NCBI RefSeq assembly: GCF_004331255.1
Contig: NZ_SJOF01000004.1
Location: forward strand, 1-64,000
Source: Acinetobacter sp. ANC 4173
GTDB lineage: Bacteria; Pseudomonadota; Gammaproteobacteria; Pseudomonadales; Moraxellaceae
DNA: 64,000 bases
Direction: 5' to 3'
Shown here: positions 56,944-64,000 of the stretch, in pieces
Layout: each line of letters starts with the position of its first letter
How positions within the stretch are numbered: position 1 is the stretch's first letter
Made by a program: the position numbers and the translations under genes
The notes under the pieces: model-generated
Database searches by the model: none
Told to the model about the DNA's origin: nothing
What the model saw: the letters and a program-made list of their open reading frames with translations, nothing else

Positions 56944-57420
56944 TTACCAACCTAGCTGTTTATTCAAAGTAGCAGCATCGTAGTAGTCACCTTGGTAAAC
57001 AATTTTGTCGTTTTTAACACGAACAAAACTTACACCCTCAAAGTTAATTGGCTTATTCGTTGCAGGGGTATCTTTGCTCCATGCACCCGTGTTATTCCCT
57101 GTAAAGCGCCATTGGAAAGAAATACCATCTTTACTCACAATTGGAGCACTCGTCATTTCCCATTTCAAATTAGGCACAGCATTAATAAATACACTGATGA
57201 CGTTATCTCGTGCTGCTACTTGCCCTTTTTGTGGCGTGCCTACAGTAGCATCATAAAATATCCCATCTTTAGCAAAATAAGAGGCTGCTTTGTTGGCATC
57301 ATGTTGATTCCAAGCTTGCATATATGATGTAACAACTTGCTTAGGTGGTACAGCTGCATGAACAACTGTTACGCCCGCGATTGCAGGAACTAAAATAAGT
57401 GCTTGTAAAATATTTTTCAT
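56944..57420 (-). CDS. Secreted SnoaL/NTF2-like protein
   Basis: A 158-residue protein with a signal peptide (MKNILQALILVPAIAGVTVV, with AHAAV around the cleavage site). The mature part is a single NTF2-like fold of the SnoaL ester-cyclase type: VVTSYMQAWNQHDANKAASYFAKDGIFYD, FRWRFTGNNTG-like sequence (here FQWRFTGNNTGAW), and VSFVRVKNDKIVYQGDYYDAATLNKQLGW. Proteins of this group include polyketide cyclases and many of unknown role; the periplasmic location here is uncommon for enzymes of secondary metabolism. No function is assigned. It lies 63 bp downstream of the aldehyde dehydrogenase gene on the same strand. Confidence 0.78.
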   Translation of the reverse strand: MKNILQALILVPAIAGVTVVHAAVPPKQVVTSYMQAWNQHDANKAASYFAKDGIFYDATVGTPQKGQVAARDNVISVFINAVPNLKWEMTSAPIVSKDGISFQWRFTGNNTGAWSKDTPATNKPINFEGVSFVRVKNDKIVYQGDYYDAATLNKQLGW

Positions 57421-57483
57421 TTGTATTCCCTTTAGAAAAAATATGTTAGTTAAATGATGATTGCAGCTGCATCATGCCGAAAA

Positions 57484-58974
57484 TTAATCTTCGTAAGCAC
57501 TCATCACATGTTTAATACGGGTATATTCTTCAAAGCCATAGCTTGATAAGTCTTTGCCATAGCCTGACTTTTTAAAGCCACCATGTGGCATTTCAGCCGT
57601 AAGCGGAATATGGGCATTGACCCAAACCGTACCAAAATCTAGATCGCGACTAAAACGCATACTACGGCTGTGATCATTGGTCCAAACACTTGAAGCGAGA
57701 CCGAATTCAACATCATTGGCTTTTTCTAATGCATCTGCTTCATCTTTGAAGGTTTGAATCGTCACGATTGGGCCAAAAATTTCATTTTGGATGGCTTCGT
57801 CGTGCTGTTCTAAACCACAAATAATGGTCGGTTCGAAATAGTAACCATCGTACTGAGTCACTTGTTTACCACCAGTCACAATTTTGGCATGCGCAGGTAA
57901 GCGATCTAAAAAGCCTTTCACATGTACAAGCTGGCGTTGGTTATTGAGGGCACCAAACAAAGCTGTTTCGTCATCAGGTAAACCGCAGTGAATTTGCTTG
58001 GTTTTAGCAACCATTTTTTCTACAAATTCATCAAAAATGCTTTCTTGGACTAAAACGCGTGCCGCTGCGGTACAGTCTTGTCCTGCGTTGAAGAAGCCAG
58101 CGATGCTGATTGCATCTGTTGCTTTTTCAAGATCAGCATCATCAAATACCAGCACAGGTGCTTTACCACCAAGTTCCAAATGCGCCTTTGCTAAATTGCT
58201 TGCCGCTGAAGCAGCCACTTGTAATCCTGCACGAACTGAACCAGTAATCGACACCATTGCAGGCACTGGATGAGAAACAACTTTTGAACCTGCATCAGCC
58301 AAACCTAAGATGACATTAATGGCACCTTGAGGGAAAAACGGAGCAGCAATTTCAGCAAGTAGCAAAGTACTATTTGGCGTGGTGTCACTTGGTTTTAATA
58401 CCACGGTATTACCCGCTGCTAAAGCAGGCGCAATTTTCCAAACTGCCATTAATAATGGGTAGTTCCAAGGCGCAACTTGACCTACAACCCCAATAGGTTC
58501 ACGACGGATACTTGAAGTAAAACCATCTAAATATTCAGCAGTTGCCTTTCCTTCTAAGCAGCGAGCTGCACCCGCAAAAAAACGGATGTGATCAATAGAG
58601 GCTTTAATTTCTTCAGCCGCAATCATGTGTTTAAGCTGACCCGTTTCTACACTCTGTGTATCTACAAGTTGATCTGCATTTTTTTCCAATGCCTCTGCAA
58701 AATTCAATAATGCTTTTTGGCGCATTGAAGGCGTTGAGCGTCTCCAAACTTTAAATGCAGCTTTTGCACACTTATAGGCATAATCCACATCTTGTTGTGT
58801 CGCATTTGGCGATTGTGCATAAATTTGACCGTTCACAGGGCTAATTAAATCAAAGAATTCAACCCCTGTTGTTTGAACAAATACACCATTAATAAAATGC
58901 TTTAATTGTTTAACGTGCATTTGAACAAATCCATTCGCCTGTTCTAAATTTTCACCAATATGTAGGTCTGTCAT
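57484..58974 (-). CDS. Gamma-aminobutyraldehyde dehydrogenase-like aldehyde dehydrogenase
   Basis: A 496-residue NAD(P)-dependent aldehyde dehydrogenase. The catalytic Cys is in NAGQDCTAAARV, the general-base Glu in HLELGGKAPVLV, and NAD-binding is seen in SITGSVRAGLQV. VAPWNYPLLMAVWKIAPALAAGN is the substrate-channel signature. The AGQDCTAA context and general resemblance point to the PatD/PuuC group, which oxidises 4-aminobutanal or its gamma-glutamyl form. The divergent permease and the gamma-glutamylputrescine-oxidase-like gene downstream support a role in putrescine catabolism. Its first ten codons and leader are nearly identical to those of the divergent permease gene. Confidence 0.85.
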   Translation of the reverse strand: MTDLHIGENLEQANGFVQMHVKQLKHFINGVFVQTTGVEFFDLISPVNGQIYAQSPNATQQDVDYAYKCAKAAFKVWRRSTPSMRQKALLNFAEALEKNADQLVDTQSVETGQLKHMIAAEEIKASIDHIRFFAGAARCLEGKATAEYLDGFTSSIRREPIGVVGQVAPWNYPLLMAVWKIAPALAAGNTVVLKPSDTTPNSTLLLAEIAAPFFPQGAINVILGLADAGSKVVSHPVPAMVSITGSVRAGLQVAASAASNLAKAHLELGGKAPVLVFDDADLEKATDAISIAGFFNAGQDCTAAARVLVQESIFDEFVEKMVAKTKQIHCGLPDDETALFGALNNQRQLVHVKGFLDRLPAHAKIVTGGKQVTQYDGYYFEPTIICGLEQHDEAIQNEIFGPIVTIQTFKDEADALEKANDVEFGLASSVWTNDHSRSMRFSRDLDFGTVWVNAHIPLTAEMPHGGFKKSGYGKDLSSYGFEEYTRIKHVMSAYED

Positions 58975-59628
58975 GCAATTTCCTTATTCAGCAATTCAAA
59001 TAAAATATCTATCTACTCACCACAATTTCTTATTTATTATTTATGATTTTTTTTGTCAAGAATATTTTAAACGTGAACCAAGATAAACCCACCCTGAAAT
59101 TAAAATTAATATACTTACATTTTTTCATTTAAACTTTACATTTTTATTTTAACTTTACATTTTTACATAATATTAAATATTTTAAGTTATTGATTTTCAT
59201 CAATTAAAATTAATTATAAAAATAATAACATCAAAAATAAATAAATAAAAAACTACATAATATTATGGCAAAAAAATTATTTTAAAAAAAATTGGCTCCT
59301 GCTAAAATTAATAAATTGGCTCTCGTTTGTAATTATAAAAAAAGACAAATTAGGCTATGTAAATGTATAGCGATTTGAATTATTCATATCAGAAAAAAAT
59401 GGTATTGAATCTCAAATTGCAGAAAAGGAATTTCATTTAAAACAGAAAATTTTATTGATCTTCATCAAAGGATTAAATTTTCTAGATTCGAATTAAAAAC
59501 CTTTTATACCTAGAATATTCCACGCTCCCAAAACAGGATTGGGAAAATTTTAATACTTAGGTATTGAACTTTATTGCTAAATAAGGAAATTGCATGAATG
59601 ACCTTCCTATAGGTGAAAATGTAGGACA
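58940..59628. repeat. Inverted duplication of leader and first codons in a divergent intergenic region
   Basis: The 55 nt covering the leader, ribosome-binding site and first 12 codons of the dehydrogenase gene (58940-58994, minus) match the same region of the divergent permease gene (59574-59628, plus) at 47 of 55 positions by hand count. TAAGGAAATTGCATGA is identical in both. The two proteins therefore start MTDLHIGENLEQ and MNDLPIGENVGQ although otherwise unrelated. The 580 bp between are very AT-rich and contain no gene. Confidence 0.8.
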
Positions 59629-61090
59629 AGAGACGAATTCATCGTCTGTCCAAAATTCACAGTTTGAACGATCAATTGGATTGATCTCGAATTTCTCACT
59701 TGGTTTTACTTATCTATCACCGTTAACAGCCGTTTATTCACTCTTTGCACTTGCGATTACGCTTGCTGGTCCTCCATCTATTTGGTGGATTATGGTTGCC
59801 GCTTTTGGTCAATTATTGGTTGCAATCGTATTTGGTGAAACCGCTTCACAATATCCAATTACTGGCGGACTGTACCCTTGGGCGAGACGTCTATGGGGAA
59901 GAAAATATGCGTGGATGGCTGCATGGGTTTATCTTTGGGCATTGGTCGTTACCGTGACTTCTATTGCGGAATATAGCGCAGGATTTGTCGCCTCATTATT
60001 CCAATATGAACCAACGGCAATGAATTGTTTATTGACCACCATCATATTGTTAATCTTATGTATGGTTGTGAATATGTCTGGTACCAAAAACCTGGCACGT
60101 GTTGCTAAAATCGGTTTCTGGTGTGAAATTGTGAGCGTAATCGCGTTGGGAATCTACTTATTGATTTTCCACCGTGCTCAACCATTCTCGATTGTATTTG
60201 ATACCATGGGCGTTCTTGCACAAGATGGTTCATATACCACAGCATTCTTCTCTGCATCACTACTTGGCTTATTCATGTTCTTCGGTTTTGAAGCCTGCGG
60301 TAACGTCGCTGAAGAAGTTAAAAATCCAAGTCGCCAAATTCCAGTGGCCATGATTTTGAGTATTGTATTCGGTTGTATCTCTGCAATGGTTTCGGTATTA
60401 GGTTATTTACTTGCATCACCAAACTTACAAGCGATTGTAAATGGTCAAGTGACTGATCCTATTCCATTTATCTTACGTGATACATTGGGTACAAATGGTG
60501 CAAATCTGTTTATTGTGATTGCCATCATCGCGATGCTCTCTTGTATCTTGTCTTTACAAGCTGCCCTTAGCCGTCTTTTGTTCTCTTTCGCACGTGACCA
60601 AATGCTGCCTGGAAATAAATGGATTGCTAAATTATCGAAGCAAAATGTACCTGATAACGCCATGATTTTAAGCTGCTTGTTGCCGCTAATTTTCTGTGTT
60701 GTGGTGTATTTCTCACCCGATAACTTGGCGCGAATCACTGCCTTTGCTGTCATCGGTATTTATGTTTCTTTCCAAATGGTTGTATTTGCCGCGCTGAAAA
60801 ACCGCTTAAAAGGCTGGAAACCTGCGGGTGAGTGGAGTGTTGGTGCTTGGGGTCTACCAATCAATGCGCTTGCTCTGGCATATGGTGTGGTTGCAATTTA
60901 TCTACTTGCTCAACCTGCCGATGTTCCTTCTTTCTTTGACCGTTGGATTGTACTGATTGGTTTAGGTTTCGTAATTGTCAGTGGTCTGCTCTACATGTTT
61001 ATTGCAAAACCTTATGGCAAATCACGAGCGCCTGAGAATGATGCAATTGCGCATGCGGCTGAACTGCGCCAAAAGCGTAATGCAGCTTAA
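59594..61090 (+). CDS. APC-family amino acid permease (GABA/choline-type)
   Basis: A 498-residue inner-membrane permease with 12 TM segments. It shows the ACT-type pattern FSLGFTYLSPLTAVYSLFALAI, GETASQYPITGGLYPWARRLWGRKYAWMAAW and FFGFEACGNVAEEVKNPSRQIP, like Bat1, UGA4 and other GABA or amino acid permeases. It is divergent from the aminobutyraldehyde dehydrogenase gene and shares its leader sequence, which suggests that both answer to the same signal. The likely substrate is GABA, putrescine or a related amine; not proven. Confidence 0.82.
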   Translation: MNDLPIGENVGQETNSSSVQNSQFERSIGLISNFSLGFTYLSPLTAVYSLFALAITLAGPPSIWWIMVAAFGQLLVAIVFGETASQYPITGGLYPWARRLWGRKYAWMAAWVYLWALVVTVTSIAEYSAGFVASLFQYEPTAMNCLLTTIILLILCMVVNMSGTKNLARVAKIGFWCEIVSVIALGIYLLIFHRAQPFSIVFDTMGVLAQDGSYTTAFFSASLLGLFMFFGFEACGNVAEEVKNPSRQIPVAMILSIVFGCISAMVSVLGYLLASPNLQAIVNGQVTDPIPFILRDTLGTNGANLFIVIAIIAMLSCILSLQAALSRLLFSFARDQMLPGNKWIAKLSKQNVPDNAMILSCLLPLIFCVVVYFSPDNLARITAFAVIGIYVSFQMVVFAALKNRLKGWKPAGEWSVGAWGLPINALALAYGVVAIYLLAQPADVPSFFDRWIVLIGLGFVIVSGLLYMFIAKPYGKSRAPENDAIAHAAELRQKRNAA

Positions 61091-61160
61091 TTCTTCTTCA
61101 TAAGAAGCAAGATAAATTCATCATTCAACTCTAAACTTGCCTTTATAGCGTGTTGAAAAC

Positions 61161-61223
61161 AAATGTTTAGAGCGTGGAAGTTAAAGAAATGAGTTCTTTG
61201 AGTACTGCGCTCTGTAAACATTT
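61161..61223. repeat. Imperfect inverted repeat between two permease genes
   Basis: AAATGTTTAGAGCG (61161-61174) and CGCTCTGTAAACATTT (61208-61223) can pair over 14 bp with a 2-nt bulge around a 33-nt loop. It lies 70 bp after the first permease gene; it could be a terminator-like or processing element. Confidence 0.4.
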
Positions 61224-61297
61224 ATACCTTATTTACAGCTTTTTAAGTCATGGATGACTTTTCCAAATGATTTAAAACGATTTACAGGTTTTAATAC

Positions 61298-62623
61298 ATG
61301 GACAATCGCAGTATTAACATTCGCAAACTCACATTAGCGCAAGTGATTATTGTGGGTATTGCTTATATGACCCCGATGACTGTTTTTGACACTTTTGGGA
61401 TTGTGTCAGACATCACCAATGGTCGAGTTCCCCTCGCCTACATCTTCGCACTTTTTTCCATGTTGCTGACGGCATTTAGTTATGCTCGATTAAGCCAGCA
61501 AACTGACCGTCCGGGTTCTGCCTATACCTACACCGCTGAAAGTTGTGGAAATTCGGCAGGTTTCTTTGTCGGATGGTGTTCATTACTCGATTATATTCTG
61601 CTGCCTTTAATTAATGCCTTATTGGCGGGAATTTATCTCCATGCCTTAATGCCAGCAGTGCCCTATGCGGCATGGGTATTTGTGGCTGCTGGATTAGTCA
61701 CATTAGTCAATTGTTTTAGAATTCATATTCTTGCCAACCTTTCCCTGCTCTTTGTATTCGTACCATTAATCTTACTTGTGGTTTTTATATATCTGGTGAT
61801 TAGTGGCATTGGTTCAAATGGCTATGAACATGTGCTGACCTTAAAACCATTATTTAATGGCGATACCAGCATTGTGCCATTAATTACGGGCGCATCTATT
61901 CTGTGTTTCTCGTTCTTAGGTTTTGATGCTGTAACGACGCTATCTCACGAAACTAAAGATCCGAAAAAAACCATTCCTCGTGCTGTCATGTTGACCACAT
62001 TCATAGGCGGTTTCATCTTTATTTCTGCATCATGGTTTATTCAGCTTTATTTCCCAGATAACGCGCGTTTTAAAGACCCCGAAGCGGCTTTACCAGAAAT
62101 TGCCTTATATGTCGGCGGCGCCTTATTTCAAGCATTATTTTTGGTTGGACAGATCATGAATACCGTCGCCTCTGGATTAGCTTCTCACGCCAGTGCAGCG
62201 CGCTTAATTCATATTATGGGTCGCGATGGTATTTTCCATAAAGGCATCTTCGGTTCAGTCAACCAAAAATTAGGTACACCTTTATATTCTGTTCTTGCCA
62301 TCGGCATGGTTTCTTTGACAGCAATGTTTTTAGATTTATCTACCGTACTGAATTTAATCAGTTTTGGTGCCTTAATTGCTTTTACAGCTGTGAATTTCTC
62401 TGTATTCATGAAGTTTTATGTGCATGAAAAGCAACGTGCAGGTTTTAAAGCGTTCTTCTTAAATCTTTGTTTACCTGTGTTATCTGTACTATCCCTTGTT
62501 GCAATGTGGCTCAATCTAGAATCCAGTGCATTACATTTTGGTCTTGGCTGGCTAACTGTTGGCATCGTGTTGTTTGTGTACAAGAAAATTCGCAAACAAA
62601 GCATCGTCCTGAGCAATGCTTAA
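61298..62623 (+). CDS. APC-family permease, putrescine importer-like
   Basis: A 441-residue inner-membrane permease with 12 TM segments. IVGIAYMTPMTVFDTFGIVSD (TM1), QTDRPGSAYTYTAESCGNSAGFFVGW and FSFLGFDAVTTLSHETKDPKKTIPRAV match the PuuP/YeeF-like branch of the APC superfamily. It is followed 33 bp later by the gamma-glutamylputrescine-oxidase-like gene, so the two are probably co-transcribed. This supports uptake of putrescine or a similar amine. Confidence 0.83.
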   Translation: MDNRSINIRKLTLAQVIIVGIAYMTPMTVFDTFGIVSDITNGRVPLAYIFALFSMLLTAFSYARLSQQTDRPGSAYTYTAESCGNSAGFFVGWCSLLDYILLPLINALLAGIYLHALMPAVPYAAWVFVAAGLVTLVNCFRIHILANLSLLFVFVPLILLVVFIYLVISGIGSNGYEHVLTLKPLFNGDTSIVPLITGASILCFSFLGFDAVTTLSHETKDPKKTIPRAVMLTTFIGGFIFISASWFIQLYFPDNARFKDPEAALPEIALYVGGALFQALFLVGQIMNTVASGLASHASAARLIHIMGRDGIFHKGIFGSVNQKLGTPLYSVLAIGMVSLTAMFLDLSTVLNLISFGALIAFTAVNFSVFMKFYVHEKQRAGFKAFFLNLCLPVLSVLSLVAMWLNLESSALHFGLGWLTVGIVLFVYKKIRKQSIVLSNA

Positions 62624-62656
62624 GCTTATTCACCAAATTTAAAAAGAGAGTTCCAT

Positions 62657-64000
62657 ATGTCTATCGAAGTGACTAAACCCATTTTACTCAACGATGTCAC
62701 ATTTAAGGCCAGCCAATATCAACAAACTGGTCAAGAATGGAACTGGATTGCAGCTTCACGCGGTCAGTTCGACCACCCTGCCAACTACTATGAAAGTTCA
62801 TTGCAAGATTGGCATACTTTTGATGTGCTGAATGCAAATATCGAGTGTGATGTGCTTGTGATTGGAGGTGGACTATTAGGAACCTCGACCGCACTGCATT
62901 TGGCAGAACAAGGTCTAGACACCGTGTTGGTTGAAAAAAACCGCATTGGCAGCGCTGCTTCTGGGCGTAATGGTGGACAACTAACGCCGGGCTTGGCGCG
63001 TTGGGAAGCCGAGACCATGGCGGAGCACTTTAGTTTTGAAGATGCAAAAAAGTTATGGCATTTCACGTCCACTGAAGCCATGTCGTTAATTGACGGCATC
63101 AGTGAAAAATATGACTTACATTTGCAACGTAAACGTGGTCATATCACGGCTGCGGTGCATTCAGGACATTTAGATGCTTTGCGTGACGGTATGCAAGCAC
63201 GTGAATATTTAGAAGAAAGAAACACCGCGATGCTTAGCCAAGATGAATTGCGTACGCACATTCATTCTGAAAATTATTTTGGCGGCTTGTTAGATCACCT
63301 CGGGGGTCATATTCATCCCCTAGCCTTGACCCGCGGTTTGGCGTATGGTTTTTGTCAAAATGGTGGCAAAATTTATGAACAAACTGAAGTAAAGTCTATT
63401 CAAGAGCGTGCCGATGGTATTTATGTCACCACGGCAAACGGTGTAATTAAAGCCCGTAAAAGTGTGGTGATGGCGGTACATCATGCGTCGTTTACACTAT
63501 TGGAAGAACGTAAACAAACCACCATTCCTTTTTATACTTATGTGTGTACCACAGCACCGTTAGAACTTGATTTAAAAGCGTTACTCCCAACGGATATGCC
63601 AGTGTATGACACGCAGTTCCAAATTGACTATTATCGTGGCGTATCTCAAAACCGCTTGTTATTTGGGGGGGAAGGTACAGGTTCTTGCTGGGATGCACAG
63701 CAGACTCACGACTATTTATTGGGACGTATTAAGCATGTATTCCCGCAATTAAAGCAGGTTGAGATCGACTTTGTTTGGAGTGGTAAAACTGACTTAACCG
63801 TGAATGGTGCTACTGATAGCCGTAAGTCTGGCAACAAGTTCCCAATTTATGCAGTGCATGGTTGGAGTGGACATGGCGTGGCACAAACTGTACGCATTGG
63901 TAAAGCCATTGCAGATGACTTTTGTGGTCAATCGGATGACTTTGAAATGCTGACCAAAATTCAGCATATGAATATTCCGATGGGTCGTGCGTTAGCACCC
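62657..64000 (+). CDS. puuB: FAD-dependent amine oxidase, gamma-glutamylputrescine-oxidase-like (C-terminus cut by window end)
   Basis: An open frame from the ATG at 62657 (AAAGAGAG 8-12 bp upstream) to the window edge, 448 codons without a stop. It is a DAO/DadA-fold flavoprotein: CDVLVIGGGLLGTSTALHLAEQG for FAD binding, RIGSAASGRNGGQLTPGLAR, and near the end GWSGHGVAQTVRIGKAIADD. These match PuuB, which oxidises gamma-glutamylputrescine to the aldehyde, hydrogen peroxide and ammonia. The neighbouring putrescine-type importer and aldehyde dehydrogenase fit. Only the last few residues should be missing, judged from the family's usual length near 430-450. The symbol is by resemblance. Confidence 0.82.
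   Translation, partial: MSIEVTKPILLNDVTFKASQYQQTGQEWNWIAASRGQFDHPANYYESSLQDWHTFDVLNANIECDVLVIGGGLLGTSTALHLAEQGLDTVLVEKNRIGSAASGRNGGQLTPGLARWEAETMAEHFSFEDAKKLWHFTSTEAMSLIDGISEKYDLHLQRKRGHITAAVHSGHLDALRDGMQAREYLEERNTAMLSQDELRTHIHSENYFGGLLDHLGGHIHPLALTRGLAYGFCQNGGKIYEQTEVKSIQERADGIYVTTANGVIKARKSVVMAVHHASFTLLEERKQTTIPFYTYVCTTAPLELDLKALLPTDMPVYDTQFQIDYYRGVSQNRLLFGGEGTGSCWDAQQTHDYLLGRIKHVFPQLKQVEIDFVWSGKTDLTVNGATDSRKSGNKFPIYAVHGWSGHGVAQTVRIGKAIADDFCGQSDDFEMLTKIQHMNIPMGRALAP

Overview
The window is about 64 kb of chromosome from a gammaproteobacterium, most likely an Acinetobacter. Supporting this are the PcaU-type IclR regulator divergent from pcaI, the prmA / zinc-ribbon DUF3426 protein / fis / purH / purD order, a membrane-anchored malate:quinone oxidoreductase, moderate-to-low GC, and protein sequences close to those known from Acinetobacter. 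Most of it is core metabolism and housekeeping, with two defence-like genes and a few decayed stretches.

Layout. 1-1.5 kb: start of the pca (beta-ketoadipate) operon and its regulator pcaU. 1.6-3.8 kb: an APC permease and a homocysteine S-methyltransferase. 4.3-17.6 kb: a guanidine-metabolism island (below), interrupted by a broken OLD-like nuclease gene. 17.7-20.2 kb: a diguanylate cyclase and an MhpT-like aromatic-acid transporter. 20.6-22.4 kb: a SIR2-TPR protein, probably anti-phage. 22.5-32.1 kb: mnmG, a small secreted protein, a BASS transporter, prmA, a DUF3426 protein, fis, purH and purD. 33-35.6 kb: metQ-metN-metI. 36.5-45 kb: dnaE, trmJ, cysE and two lipoproteins. 45.3-48.2 kb: an acyl-CoA ligase and a 3-ketodihydrosphingosine-reductase-like SDR. 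48.3-49.3 kb: a broken marC-family gene and other debris. 49.8-54 kb: mqo and small conserved proteins. 54-56 kb: an IS5-like remnant, tRNA-CAU and an orphan tyrosine integrase. 57-64 kb: a putrescine/GABA catabolic cluster (aldehyde dehydrogenase, two APC permeases, gamma-glutamylputrescine-oxidase-like enzyme running off the end).

The most interesting part is the guanidine island. It has three transcription units: (i) ABC permease, ATPase, 2-oxoglutarate/Fe(II) dioxygenase, unknown protein, SMR exporter; (ii) a 43-aa protein, a NikR-like ribbon-helix-helix regulator and an ABC substrate-binding lipoprotein; (iii) two DUF1989 proteins (carboxyguanidine deiminase subunits) and a urea/guanidine carboxylase. 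A 28-bp operator of the form GTATTAC-N14-GTAATAC, with the geometry of a NikR site, lies upstream of all three units. Unit iii also has a guanidine-I (ykkC) riboswitch. Within unit i, directly before the dioxygenase gene, there is a guanidine-II (mini-ykkC) riboswitch with two ACGA-loop hairpins. The regulator has lost three of the four E. coli NikR nickel ligands, so it probably senses something else. No allophanate hydrolase gene is in the window. The dioxygenase and the unknown protein are the best candidates for an undescribed branch of guanidine-compound metabolism.
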